A program made the position numbers and the translations under genes. From Paraburkholderia sp. D15 (GTDB lineage Bacteria > Pseudomonadota > Gammaproteobacteria > Burkholderiales > Burkholderiaceae): a DNA stretch of 64,000 bases. Of the stretch, positions 1 to 11,485 are shown piece after piece. Below the pieces are notes generated by a model that was not told where the DNA came from, made no database searches, and saw nothing but the letters and a program-made list of their open reading frames with translations. The DNA lies in NCBI RefSeq assembly GCF_029910215.1, contig NZ_CP110395.1, positions 3,906,001 to 3,970,000 on the forward strand, written 5' to 3'. Positions within the stretch are counted from its first letter, which is position 1. Every line of letters starts with the position of its first letter.

Positions 1-10
1 CTCATCCGCC

Positions 11-610
11 TCAAAGCTGGTGCACGAACGACCGGATACCGCCCAGCATCATCTCCACCGAAATCGCCACCAGCACCAGCCCCATCAATCGCTCGAACGC
101 CATCATCGCGCGTTCGCCGAGCCAGGCCTGAATCCGCTCGGCCAGCATCAGCACGATCGCGCAGACGATCATCGTGACGGTCAGCGCGCCGATCCATTCG
201 AACATCTTGCCCGGCGCCTGCGACGTCAACAGCATCACCGTGGCCAATGCCGACGGACCGGCCAGCGCGGGAATCGCGAGCGGCACGATCAGCGGTTCGC
301 CGCCGCGCGTGTCGCCGCCGAACGGTCCGTCGGGATGGGGAAACACCATTCTGAGCGCGATCAGAAACAGCACGATGCCGCCGCCGATGCGCAGCGACTG
401 GTCGGTCAGGCTCATCATGCGCAGAAAGCCCTGACCGACCACCATGAACACCAGCAAAATCGCGAACGCGATCGCCACTTCGCGCAGAATCACGATCGTG
501 CGCCGCTGCGGCGCCACGCCGCGCAGACAACTGATGAAGAGCGGAATGTTGCCGAGCGGATCGGTGATCAGGATCAGCAGGATCGTCGCGGACAGGAAGG
601 TGTACTCCAC
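11..610 (-). CDS. MarC family integral membrane protein
   Basis: A 199-residue, very hydrophobic protein with about six membrane segments (roughly residues 5-29, 45-63, 75-90, 110-128, 138-157 and 174-191). The 'ITDPLGNIPLF' stretch near the N-terminus and the 'AIPALAGPSALAT' stretch after residue 110 are typical of the MarC (UPF0056) family. The family sits in the inner membrane; its substrate is not established, and the old link to multiple antibiotic resistance is not supported by later work. The start is GTG, 12 bases after the proS stop, so it is probably cotranscribed with proS. Family assignment is firm, function unknown. Confidence 0.9.
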   Translation of the reverse strand: MEYTFLSATILLILITDPLGNIPLFISCLRGVAPQRRTIVILREVAIAFAILLVFMVVGQGFLRMMSLTDQSLRIGGGIVLFLIALRMVFPHPDGPFGGDTRGGEPLIVPLAIPALAGPSALATVMLLTSQAPGKMFEWIGALTVTMIVCAIVLMLAERIQAWLGERAMMAFERLMGLVLVAISVEMMLGGIRSFVHQL

Positions 611-622
611 CGTCCGCTCCGC

Positions 623-2359
<1,737 letters not shown>

Positions 2360-2689
2360 TCAGATTTTCCAAAAGCGGCGGCTCCGGAAGGACCGCCCGA
2401 AAGTGAAACAGTGGGAATCAACTCAGATCCGGACCCTGACACGGCCCCTTGTGCTTGCCCGCCCGCGCGGTGCGTCCGGCGCATCGCACGGCACGGCGCG
2501 GTCCGACGTGGCGCGACGGGTCGCTTTGCCGCGCGAGGCACGCCTCCACACGACGCCGAAGCCGGCGCGCAGAGCCAGCACACAAGGGATAAGGCACGGA
2601 AAGACTGACAGGCTACCGCAAACGCGGGGCCTTTTGCGGCGAATCGTTCCAATCCGGTGCGAATCGGTGCGTCGGGTCCGTTATCTGTT
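2360..2689. other. Intergenic region between divergent proS and rppH
   Basis: The stretch separates the proS start (minus) from the rppH promoter (plus). A minus-strand open frame at 2356-2652 (98 codons, overlapping the proS start by ATGA) is rich in Ala, Arg and Gly and resembles nothing I know, so I do not call it a gene. No convincing proS promoter is visible. Confidence 0.5.
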
Positions 2690-2695
2690 TATAAT
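2690..2695 (+). promoter_or_regulatory. Probable -10 box of rppH
   Basis: A perfect TATAAT lies 33 bases before the rppH ATG in a short AT-rich stretch. The -35 position is poor (GTGCGT at 17-base spacing), so the call rests on the -10 element and its position. Confidence 0.45.
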
Positions 2696-2728
2696 CAAAG
2701 CAATTTTAAAGGATTCGAAGGTGGTTGT

Positions 2729-3478
2729 ATGCTGGATCGTGAAGGCTTTCGCCCGAACGTCGGCATCATCCTCTTGAACGCGCACAACGAGGTGTTTTGG
2801 GGCAAACGGCTCCGTGAACATTCCTGGCAGTTTCCGCAAGGGGGCATCAAGTACGGAGAGACCCCCGTGCAAGCGATGTATCGGGAGTTACACGAAGAGA
2901 CCGGGCTGCTTCCTGAGCACGTCAAGGTGATCGGTCGCACGCGCGACTGGTTGCGTTACGAGGTGCCTGACAAGTTCATCAAGCGCGAAGTACGCGGTCA
3001 TTACCGCGGCCAGAAGCAAATCTGGTTTTTGCTCCGGATGGTTGGACGCGATTGCGACATCTGCTTGCGCGCCACCGACCACCCTGAGTTCGATGCGTGG
3101 CGCTGGAACGAGTATTGGGTGCCGCTCGACTGTGTGATCGAGTTCAAGCGGGATGTGTATCAGTTGGCGCTGACGGAACTATCCCGTTTCATGCGCCGGG
3201 CTGCGCCGCGTGCGGAAAAACCTGGCGGGCACCATGGGCAGCGTTATCCGCGGATAGCGTCGTCGATGGAAAGTCCGCCGGATTCCACGATACTGACGGT
3301 GACGTCCGTGACCACGGTCACATCCGTCAGCGTCGAGGCTTCGGTTCACGCCACGATCGCGTCCGATTGCGGTTCGGGGTCGCAGACCGAGGCAGGCGCC
3401 GCGCCGGAGCAGGAACACGAAAGCGAATCGGCTCGCGAAACCGCCGGCTCGCTGTTGCGCCCGGGCGTGCGCAATTAA
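2729..3478 (+). CDS. rppH: RNA pyrophosphohydrolase (Nudix)
   Basis: A 249-residue protein whose first 165 residues match RppH/NudH, which removes pyrophosphate from the 5' triphosphate of mRNA and so triggers RNase E-dependent decay. The Nudix box spans residues 38-60, with G38, E44, R52, E53, E56, E57 and G59 all in place. 'WQFPQGG' and '[12 protein letters not shown]' are characteristic of RppH. The start at 2729 is chosen because homology begins at [10 protein letters not shown] and GAAGGTGG precedes it by 4 bases; an upstream in-frame ATG at 2657 lies before the -10 box. The last 75 residues or so are a low-complexity Ser/Thr/Val/Glu tail with no recognisable domain. Confidence 0.95.
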   Translation: MLDREGFRPNVGIILLNAHNEVFWGKRLREHSWQFPQGGIKYGETPVQAMYRELHEETGLLPEHVKVIGRTRDWLRYEVPDKFIKREVRGHYRGQKQIWFLLRMVGRDCDICLRATDHPEFDAWRWNEYWVPLDCVIEFKRDVYQLALTELSRFMRRAAPRAEKPGGHHGQRYPRIASSMESPPDSTILTVTSVTTVTSVSVEASVHATIASDCGSGSQTEAGAAPEQEHESESARETAGSLLRPGVRN

Positions 3479-3508
3479 CAACGCAGTGCGGCTGTCCAGC
3501 CGCCTTGA

Positions 3509-3540
3509 CCGACGCGGCTCACTGAGCCGCGTCGGCGTTT
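3509..3540 (+). terminator. Hairpin after rppH
   Basis: A 12-base perfect stem (CCGACGCGGCTC / GAGCCGCGTCGG) with a 3-base loop is followed by CGTTT, only a weak T tract. It sits 30 bases after the rppH stop and just before the ribosome site of the next gene, so it may attenuate rather than fully terminate. Confidence 0.45.
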
Positions 3541-3553
3541 CGAGGAAATCATA

Positions 3554-4111
3554 TTGAAAGCACTTGCTCTCGTCGTGGCGTGCGTCGCCACCGGCGCCCT
3601 GCTGGCTGGTTGTTCGAGCGCCGGCAAACCTAGCAATAAAGACGACAGCGCGTTCGTCTATCTGTTGGACCGGCAGGGCACCTGGACCGAAAACAAGGTC
3701 GATACCTTGCCGCCGCTTCCGCAGGATGCCAATCTGTTGCCGTTCATCGTTTCAGGTAATACGCCGCTGCAGTTCGCGGTCGATTCGAAGTCGCTGACGG
3801 TCGGCACGGACGGCGTGGTTCGCCTGACGGTCGTGGTGACGAGCCCGAGCGGCGCGCGCAACGTGATTTACGAGGGCATTCGCTGCGATACGTATGAATG
3901 GCGCCAGTATGCGGGCTTGAATGCGGACCACGACGGTTGGGACACCACGGTCGCCAATGACTTCTCGCGGATCGAAGACGGTGCGTTGAACGCCTACCAG
4001 TCGGCGCTGTATCAGGATTATCTGTGCGCGAACAAGATGCCTACGGGCAGTGCGCCGCGGATTCTGGAAAATATTCGCTACAAGCGGACCGCGGCCTCGA
4101 TGATTCGTTGA
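3554..4111 (+). CDS. CNP1-like family lipoprotein
   Basis: A 185-residue exported lipoprotein. The first 20 residues form a signal peptide ending in a lipobox (LLAGC, Cys20). The rest resembles the CNP1-like family of uncharacterised betaproteobacterial proteins, including the 'VVVTSPSGARNVIYEGIRC' region with its conserved Cys. The start is TTG, supported by GAGGAAA five bases upstream and by the signal peptide beginning there. It lies between rppH and proB, as I recall from Burkholderia genomes. Function is unknown; the family name carries no mechanistic meaning. Confidence 0.85.
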   Translation: MKALALVVACVATGALLAGCSSAGKPSNKDDSAFVYLLDRQGTWTENKVDTLPPLPQDANLLPFIVSGNTPLQFAVDSKSLTVGTDGVVRLTVVVTSPSGARNVIYEGIRCDTYEWRQYAGLNADHDGWDTTVANDFSRIEDGALNAYQSALYQDYLCANKMPTGSAPRILENIRYKRTAASMIR

Positions 4112-4229
4112 GGTGACGGAGTTGGTTTGGGAGCTGGCTGGGCGCTTTCGTGTTTTTTCTTGACGGATTGGGCGCCACCGCAAGGTGTCCGAAAATCCCT
4201 CCCCGCCGAATCCACCCGCCGCAGACGTG

Positions 4230-4266
4230 AAAAAAGCCGTTTCAGCTCAAGCTGAAACGGCTTTTT
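4230..4266. terminator. Bidirectional terminator between CNP1-like gene and proB
   Basis: A 13-base perfect stem (AGCCGTTTCAGCT / AGCTGAAACGGCT) with a 2-base loop is flanked by six A on the left and five T on the right, so it can end transcription from both converging sides. Confidence 0.88.
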
Positions 4267-4334
4267 GTTTTACTGCGCCGACGACGCTGACTTCGTATTT
4301 TTGACGGTCTGCATCAACACGACCGCGCGCCGGA

Positions 4335-5453
4335 TCAGACCAGCACCAGGTTGTCGCGATGAATCAATTCGGGCTCGAGCATGTAACCCAGTACCGACTC
4401 GATCTCACCGCTGGGACGCCGTTGAATCAGCTTGGTTTCCGCGCTGCTGTAGTTGGTAAGCCCGCGCGCCACTTCCCGCCCCGCCGCGTTCAGGCAGGCA
4501 ATTACCTCACCGCGAGCAAACGCGCCCTGCACGCCGACTACGCCGATCGGCAGCAGGCTCTTGCCGCCTTCGGTCAATTTCTCGACCGCACCGTCGTCGA
4601 TAACCACGTGGCCGCGCACCTGCAAGTGATCGGCCATCCATTGCTTGCGCGCCGCCATGCGTGCGGTGCGCGCGATCAGCTGCGTGCCGATTGCCTCGCC
4701 TGAGGCCAGCCGCGACAGGACGTCCGCTTCGCGACCGCTCGCGATCACGGTATCGGCGCCACTGTGCGCCGCGCGCTTGGCGGCGAGAATCTTGGTCAGC
4801 ATGCCGCCGCGCCCCAGACTGGACCCGGCGCCGCCCGCCATCGCCTCGAGATCCGGCGCGCCGGCATCGGCCTGCTGGACGAGCGTGGCAGTCGGATCCT
4901 TGCGCGGGTCGGCGGTGAACAGGCCCTGTTGATCCGTGAGGATGATCAGCGCGTCGCCCTCGATCAGGTTCGCGACCAGCGCGCCGAGCGTATCGTTATC
5001 GCCGAATTTGATTTCGTCGGTAACGACGGTGTCGTTCTCGTTGATGATCGGCACGACGCCGAGACGCAACAGCGTCAGCAGCGTGGAGCGCGCGTTCAGG
5101 TAGCGTTCGCGGTCGGCCAGGTCGGCGTGCGTCAGCAGAATCTGCGCGGTCTGGATCGAATGCTCGGCGAAGCGGCTTTCGTACACCTGCGCGAGCCCCA
5201 TCTGACCGACGGCGGCCGCTGCCTGCAACTCGTCGATTTCTCGCGGACGCTTCGTCCAGCCAAGCCGTTGCATGCCCTCGGCAATCGCGCCGGAACTGAC
5301 CAGCACGACCTCCTTGCCTTGCGCGCGCAAGGCCGCGATCTGCGCCGCCCAACGGCCGATCGCCGCATGATCGAGGCCGCGCCCGTCATTCGTGACGAGG
5401 CTCGAACCGACTTTCACTACCAATCGCCGTGAATCCGCGATGACGGAACGCAT
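4335..5453 (-). CDS. proB: Glutamate 5-kinase
   Basis: A 372-residue enzyme of the first step of proline synthesis, ATP-dependent phosphorylation of glutamate. The amino-acid kinase domain covers residues 1-260 ([15 protein letters not shown] near the N-terminus; NENDTVV and FGDNDTL around residues 140-155). A C-terminal PUA domain (about 275-372) is present, as in long-form ProB. It follows obgE on the same strand, a common betaproteobacterial pairing. Its 3' end faces the CNP1-like gene across a strong bidirectional terminator. Confidence 0.97.
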   Translation of the reverse strand: MRSVIADSRRLVVKVGSSLVTNDGRGLDHAAIGRWAAQIAALRAQGKEVVLVSSGAIAEGMQRLGWTKRPREIDELQAAAAVGQMGLAQVYESRFAEHSIQTAQILLTHADLADRERYLNARSTLLTLLRLGVVPIINENDTVVTDEIKFGDNDTLGALVANLIEGDALIILTDQQGLFTADPRKDPTATLVQQADAGAPDLEAMAGGAGSSLGRGGMLTKILAAKRAAHSGADTVIASGREADVLSRLASGEAIGTQLIARTARMAARKQWMADHLQVRGHVVIDDGAVEKLTEGGKSLLPIGVVGVQGAFARGEVIACLNAAGREVARGLTNYSSAETKLIQRRPSGEIESVLGYMLEPELIHRDNLVLV

Positions 5454-5528
5454 TGTGCGCTGTCTCCCAAGATGACGCGTGATGCAAGCCGGCGGGCCGC
5501 CCGGACCGTCGGCGCTTGAGCTTTCTTA

Positions 5529-7152
<1,624 letters not shown>

Positions 7153-7177
7153 TTGATTTGCTCCTTAACCGGTGCGC

Positions 7178-7489
7178 TTACGCGTTGATAGCGTCGATGC
7201 GCAGTTCGGTATAGTTCTGGCGGTGGCCGCCATGCTTCTGGTAGTGCTTCCGGCGACGCATCTTGAAGATGGTCACTTTTGCGTGACGACCTTGCGACAC
7301 GACGGTAGCCTTGACGGAAGCCCCACTGACCAGCGGCGTACCGAACTTAATCGATTCGCCTTCGCCCACTGCGAGAACCTGGTCGAGCGTGATTTCAGCG
7401 TCAATGTCTGCCGGTATCTGTTCTACTTTAAGTTTTTCGCCGACGGCAACTTTATACTGCTTGCCACCGGTTTTTATGACCGCGTACAT
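7178..7489 (-). CDS. rplU: 50S ribosomal protein L21
   Basis: A 103-residue L21, the usual length. The start [14 protein letters not shown] is the family start, with GAGG seven bases upstream; a longer in-frame extension to 7552 would include the promoter and is rejected. C-terminal [16 protein letters not shown] is the RNA-binding signature. First gene of rplU-rpmA(-obgE-proB). Confidence 0.99.
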   Translation of the reverse strand: MYAVIKTGGKQYKVAVGEKLKVEQIPADIDAEITLDQVLAVGEGESIKFGTPLVSGASVKATVVSQGRHAKVTIFKMRRRKHYQKHGGHRQNYTELRIDAINA

Positions 7490-7543
7490 TGAGAACCTCA
7501 CTCTGTGTTCATTTTTCCCACGCACCGCGCGCGGAAACCCGTG

Positions 7544-7572
7544 ATTATACATAGAGTTAGCTACGCGGTCAA
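7544..7572 (-). promoter_or_regulatory. Strong sigma-70 promoter of rplU
   Basis: On the minus strand TTGACC, a 17-base spacer and a perfect TATAAT give a near-consensus promoter. Transcription should start near 7537, about 48 bases before the rplU ATG. Confidence 0.88.
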
Positions 7573-7679
7573 AACTCGTTCATCGACACCGCGCAAACGC
7601 GCCAGCGCCTCGCGGCACGCCCCCGGCGCGCGGTGCAGCACCCGTCAAGGCCGCCGCGCCGTACCCCGCGACACGGATT

Positions 7680-7708
7680 TGCCGCGATTCGCCTTATAAT
7701 TCGCGGCA
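7680..7708 (+). promoter_or_regulatory. Candidate ispB -10 box inside an inverted repeat
   Basis: A perfect TATAAT at 7695-7700 lies 26 bases before the ispB ATG; its -35 region is weak. An 8-base inverted repeat (TGCCGCGA at 7680-7687, TCGCGGCA at 7701-7708) brackets the -10 element, an operator-like arrangement. Confidence 0.45.
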
Positions 7709-7726
7709 CTACCCAATTCAGCCATC

Positions 7727-8719
7727 ATGTCGTCGACTGCCACCCCCTCCCCCAACGCCGCCAGCCTGCTTGCTCCGATCGCCGAAGACATGCAGCAGGT
7801 GAATCGCGTCATCAGGCACCGTCTTGCGTCCGACGTGATGCTGATCAACCAGATTTCCGAGTACATCATCAGCGCGGGCGGCAAGCGGCTGCGGCCCGCG
7901 TTGCTGTTGCTGGTGGCGGGTGCGCTGGGCGAAACCACGGGGCATCGGCACGAACTGGCCGCGGTCGTCGAGTTCATCCACACCGCCACCCTGCTGCATG
8001 ACGACGTGGTCGACGAATCCGATCTGCGGCGCGGCCGTCAGACCGCCAATGCGCTGTTCGGCAACGCCGCGAGCGTGCTGGTCGGCGACTTCCTGTATTC
8101 GCGCTCGTTCCAGATGATGGTCGGCGTCGGCAAGATGCGGGTGATGGAGATTCTGTCGGAGGCGACCAACATCATCTCCGAAGGCGAAGTGCTGCAGTTG
8201 CTGAACATGCACGACGCCGACGTGGACGAAACCCGCTACATGCAGGTGATCCGCTACAAGACAGCCAAGCTGTTCGAGGCGGCCGCCCAACTCGGCGCGG
8301 TGCTGGCCGGTGCGGACGCGAAGATCGAAGCGGCGGCAGCGGAGTTCGGCCGGCGTATCGGCACGGCCTTCCAGATCATGGACGACTGGCTCGACTACAC
8401 GGGCACCGCCGAATCGATGGGTAAGAACGCCGGCGACGATCTGCGCGAAGGCAAACCCACGCTCCCGCTGATCTATCTGATCGAACGCGGCACGCCCGAA
8501 CAGTCGGCGCTCGCACGCGAGGCGATCGAGCAAGGCGGCACCGCGCGGTTCGACACGATTTTCGAGGCAATCACGCGCTCGGGCGCCCTGGATCACACGC
8601 TGGAATGCGCGAAACAGGAAGCTCAGGCGGCCGCAGCAGCAATTTCTTCATTTCCTGATTCCATTTTCAAAGAGAGCCTGCTAGAATTATGTTCTTACTC
8701 GACGGCAAGACAGTCTTGA
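7727..8719 (+). CDS. ispB: Octaprenyl diphosphate synthase
   Basis: A 330-residue trans-isoprenyl diphosphate synthase that makes the ubiquinone side chain from farnesyl diphosphate and isopentenyl diphosphate. The first Asp-rich motif is LLHDDVVDESDLRRGR (about residues 87-102) and the second is DDWLDYTG (about 218-225), both intact. Length and motif spacing fit IspB/polyprenyl synthases; chain length cannot be read from sequence alone. It is divergent from rplU and directly upstream of tRNA-Pro. Confidence 0.93.
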   Translation: MSSTATPSPNAASLLAPIAEDMQQVNRVIRHRLASDVMLINQISEYIISAGGKRLRPALLLLVAGALGETTGHRHELAAVVEFIHTATLLHDDVVDESDLRRGRQTANALFGNAASVLVGDFLYSRSFQMMVGVGKMRVMEILSEATNIISEGEVLQLLNMHDADVDETRYMQVIRYKTAKLFEAAAQLGAVLAGADAKIEAAAAEFGRRIGTAFQIMDDWLDYTGTAESMGKNAGDDLREGKPTLPLIYLIERGTPEQSALAREAIEQGGTARFDTIFEAITRSGALDHTLECAKQEAQAAAAAISSFPDSIFKESLLELCSYSTARQS

Positions 8720-8758
8720 ACGAGACTGAAACACCGTAAGAGTCCAGCAGTACCAAAT

Positions 8759-8835
8759 CGGGGTGTAGCTTAGCCTGGTAGAGCGCTACGTTCGGGACGT
8801 AGAGGCCGGAGGTTCGAATCCTCTCACCCCGACCA
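8759..8835 (+). tRNA. tRNA-Pro (anticodon CGG)
   Basis: A complete 77-base cloverleaf. The acceptor stem CGGGGTG pairs with CACCCCG, followed by encoded ACCA. The anticodon stem CTACG/CGTAG encloses the loop TTCGGGA, giving anticodon CGG at 8793-8795 with G37, and the T loop is GGTTCGAATCC. It reads CCG codons. It lies 40 bases after ispB and may share its transcript. Confidence 0.97.
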
Positions 8836-8860
8836 GATTTGCCTTGATGTTCGAGGCTAG

Positions 8861-8892
8861 AAAAACCGCCGCAGCTTGCTCGGCGGTTTTTT
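8861..8892 (+). terminator. Terminator after tRNA-Pro
   Basis: AAAAACCGCCG and CGGCGGTTTTTT form an 11-base stem with a 9-base loop followed by T-rich sequence, 26 bases after the tRNA. Confidence 0.85.
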
Positions 8893-9214
8893 GTTTTGGG
8901 TCGACGGTTTTGCGTCGCTCCTGCTGTCCGGGTTGTCGGCAACGCGGACAGGAACCTGCCAGCCGCGTCGTCACCCTTCCTACCCAACCCCCTTCCTCAA
9001 TCTTCAATCAGAACGTCACCCTTCCGGACGCGTGACCGGATTGGACTGCGCGCATCGGCGATTCGTACTCAAACGATGTGCTTCGTGCCGCAATCTTGAG
9101 CGAGCAAGGCCTACGTTCTATCCGCTCACGATCGCACACGCGGCTCAATTCCGTTGAATTCGGCACATCAATCGATGTCTGCCTTGTCCCGAAAATAGCT
9201 GTAAATCCAGATTA

Positions 9215-9263
9215 TTGAAAATAGGTAAATCGGCTTGCATAACGAATAATCGGGGAATACTAT
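9215..9263 (+). promoter_or_regulatory. Candidate sigma-70 promoters upstream of the T6SS operon
   Basis: Two overlapping candidates are visible. TTGAAA (9215-9220), 17 bases, CATAAC is one; TTGCAT (9235-9240), 17 bases, TACTAT (9258-9263) is the other. Each matches the -10 consensus at four of six bases. Either would leave a leader of over 300 bases before tssA. Confidence 0.35.
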
Positions 9264-9373
9264 GACTTCGCCCCAAACATCCGCCGAGCATATTTCGGCA
9301 TGCTGATCAAGAACGACCTGCCAGCGTCACCATAAGCCGCCACTCCAACGCAGCGGCCCTGCGCCAGCCCAGC

Positions 9374-9389
9374 TGGCACGGGCCAGGCG
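9374..9389 (+). promoter_or_regulatory. Weak sigma-54-like site upstream of tssA
   Basis: TGGCACG, four bases, then AGGCG. The -24 element is perfect and the GG/GC dinucleotides have the required 12-base offset, but the -12 element is poor (AGGCG against TTGCA or TTGCT). No sigma-54 activator gene is in the window. Confidence 0.2.
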
Positions 9390-9585
9390 ATGCAGCCGGC
9401 AACCCGCGTTCATTGCGTCAAACAGATTTCCAGAACCTCACCACTTCATCATTTCATTATTTAAGAACGTTTAAGACAAACCAAGAAATTAAGAAACCAA
9501 TCAAGAATTTCTTATTAATAGAAGCAAAATTTAAGACACCCACCTCATCCCGCATTTATTTTAAAAATCGGCACATCGTCCGCTT

Positions 9586-10764
9586 ATGCACTCGCTCCAT
9601 TTCGTCCCGGTCCATCCGATCAGCGCCGAACATCCATGCGGCGTCGATCTGGAATACGACTTCGCGTTCATCGCGTTGCAGCAGGCCGCCATGCATGGTC
9701 GCGAGCAGCAGTTCGGCGACACGTTGATTCCCGCCGTCGCGCCGGATTGGCGGCAGGTGGCGGCATCGGCGATCGAATTGCTGGGCCGGACGATGGATCT
9801 GCGCCTCTTCGCGTTACTCACGCGTGCCTGGACGGAGCTGAGCGGCCTCGAAGGCTACGCTCGTGGCCTGACCGTGACGGCGGACGCGCTCGACCAGCAT
9901 TGGGAGCACATTCATCCGCAGCTACACGTGGCCGGCGACTTCGATCCGCTGCCGAGGCTCAACGCATTGGCGGCCCTCACCGATCGCGAAGGCGCCGGTC
10001 GCGCGGCACGCGGCGCCACCTTGCTGCATTGGCGACTCGGCGAACTGTCATTGCGCGATGCGGCCGCGATCCTGGAAGGCGGACTGCCTTCGGCGGCGAA
10101 TCTCGATATGTCGTCGGGCGCCGCGCTTCAGACGGAATTGCAAACGGCGCTGAGCGGCGCGCACGATGCGCTCGCCTTCGTCAGTCAGGCGCTCGACGCG
10201 CTCGATCGCATCGCACGCGGGATCTCCGCGCATCTGAACGGCACATGGGTACCGGACGCGGATTGCGTCGAGCATCCGTTGCGGCTGGTGCTGCAAAGCG
10301 CAGCCCGGTTCGCGTGGACAAACAAAGCTGAGACGGACCTGCCGCAGCCCCCGGCATCGATCACGTTGGCGGGAGCGCAAACGCGGTTGTCGCCCACGTC
10401 GCCCACATCGCCATTGGCGGCCGCATCCGCGAGCCACGCAGCGGGCCACGGCACCAACCTGCCTACCGCCGCCAACGGCAACGACAACGCCAACGGCAAC
10501 GGCAACGGACTCGCATCCCTCATCCACACCCGCGACGACATCCTGCGCGCGCTCGACGATATCTGCCGCTATCTGGACCACGCCGAGCCCGGTCACCCCG
10601 CGCCGCTATTGCTGCGCCGCGCGCAGCGTCTGATGCACATGAATTTCCACGACCTCGTACGCGACATGGCGCCTGCCGGTTTGCCGCAACTGGAGGCGCT
10701 CGCGGGCGAACCGCATCGGCCGTCCAACTTACACGGGGCAAGGCCAGGCGCCCCGGACCAATAA
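9586..10764 (+). CDS. tssA: T6SS protein TssA (ImpA N-terminal family)
   Basis: A 392-residue TssA, which primes assembly of baseplate and sheath. The N-terminal ImpA domain (about residues 5-230) shows the family pattern 'HPCGVDLEYD' followed by 'PDWRQV', the region where TssA proteins align best. A Gly/Asn/Ala-rich linker near residues 285-310 precedes a short C-terminal domain with 'DILRALDDICRYLDHAEPGHPAPLL' type sequence ending in 'LVRDMAP', as in TssA of the short class. It is the first gene of the operon. No good Shine-Dalgarno precedes the ATG, so its translation may be weak or leader-dependent. Confidence 0.92.
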   Translation: MHSLHFVPVHPISAEHPCGVDLEYDFAFIALQQAAMHGREQQFGDTLIPAVAPDWRQVAASAIELLGRTMDLRLFALLTRAWTELSGLEGYARGLTVTADALDQHWEHIHPQLHVAGDFDPLPRLNALAALTDREGAGRAARGATLLHWRLGELSLRDAAAILEGGLPSAANLDMSSGAALQTELQTALSGAHDALAFVSQALDALDRIARGISAHLNGTWVPDADCVEHPLRLVLQSAARFAWTNKAETDLPQPPASITLAGAQTRLSPTSPTSPLAAASASHAAGHGTNLPTAANGNDNANGNGNGLASLIHTRDDILRALDDICRYLDHAEPGHPAPLLLRRAQRLMHMNFHDLVRDMAPAGLPQLEALAGEPHRPSNLHGARPGAPDQ

Positions 10765-10800
10765 CCGGATAACCGAAAACCGGGCAGCGAACCGCCAAGG

Positions 10801-10840
10801 CACATAGCGGCACACAGCGGCACATAGCGACACACAGCGC
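10801..10840. repeat. Four-copy 10-base tandem repeat between tssA and tssB
   Basis: Four consecutive 10-base units of the form CACA(T/C)AGCG(G/A/C) alternate cacatagcg and cacacagcg. They lie in the 169-base gap between tssA and tssB. Confidence 0.85.
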
Positions 10841-10933
10841 CACGCACCGCGAAGCCATCCGCCGAACGCCAGCGCGCCGCCACGCCCCAACCCGCCCCAA
10901 TTCCGCCGTCACCCACAGGAAGCGCAAACCGAC

Positions 10934-11464
10934 ATGAGTCAATCGAACGCATCGAGAGCCAAAGCCACCGGACAGAAATTCATCGCGCGAAACCGGGCGC
11001 CGCGCGTGCAGATCGAGTACGACGTCGAAGTCTACGGCAGCGAACGCAAGGTCGAGATTCCGTTCGTGATGGGCGTCATTGCCGATCTCGCCGGTCAGTC
11101 CACGCGTGCGCTTCCCGACCTCGAAGAACGCAAATTCATGGAGATCGACGTCGACAATTTCGACGACCGGCTCAAGTCGATCCAGCCTCGCGTGGCGCTC
11201 CAGGTATCGAACGCGATCGCGGGCGAAGGGATGCTGGCCGTCGAACTCCGGTTCGAACGCATGGAGGATTTCTCGCCCGCCAGCATCGCGCGTCAGGTGC
11301 CCGCGCTCAATCAATTGCTCCAGGCGCGCGCGCAGTTGTCGAACCTGCTGTCCTACATGGACGGCAAGAGCGGCGCCGAGGCGCTGCTCACCAACGCCCT
11401 CAAAAACCCCGCGTTGCTGCAAGCGCTGTCCGCCCCCGAGGCCGCCACGCCCGAGCTCGACTAA
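10934..11464 (+). CDS. tssB: T6SS contractile sheath small subunit
   Basis: A 176-residue TssB (VipA/ImpB), which forms the contractile sheath with TssC. The signature 'RVQIEYDVEVYGSERKVE' and the conserved 'PFVMGVIADLAG' are near the N-terminus, with 'FDDRLKSIQPRVALQV' in the middle. Length is normal. AGGA lies upstream of the start. tssC begins 21 bases later. Confidence 0.96.
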   Translation: MSQSNASRAKATGQKFIARNRAPRVQIEYDVEVYGSERKVEIPFVMGVIADLAGQSTRALPDLEERKFMEIDVDNFDDRLKSIQPRVALQVSNAIAGEGMLAVELRFERMEDFSPASIARQVPALNQLLQARAQLSNLLSYMDGKSGAEALLTNALKNPALLQALSAPEAATPELD

Positions 11465-11485
11465 CCACCGCCCGCGCCCGACACC

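Larger units (their letters stand above)
8893..9585. other. Gene-free leader between tRNA-Pro and the T6SS operon
   Basis: I see no credible gene here. The left part has ordinary GC content; the right part (about 9429-9585) is strikingly AT-rich and runs into the tssA start. Candidate promoter elements are listed separately. I looked for a second copy of the tRNA 3' end at the far side of the T6SS operon, as an integrated element would leave, and found none. Confidence 0.6.

Noticed and set aside
8759..8835. tRNA-Pro read as anticodon GGG
   Set aside because: With a 5-base anticodon stem CTACG/CGTAG the seven-base loop is TTCGGGA, so positions 34-36 are CGG and the third G is base 37.
8836..9428. 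A CRISPR array, integrase or attachment repeat next to the tRNA
   Set aside because: No repeated spacer structure, no recombinase gene and no second copy of the tRNA end were found in the window.
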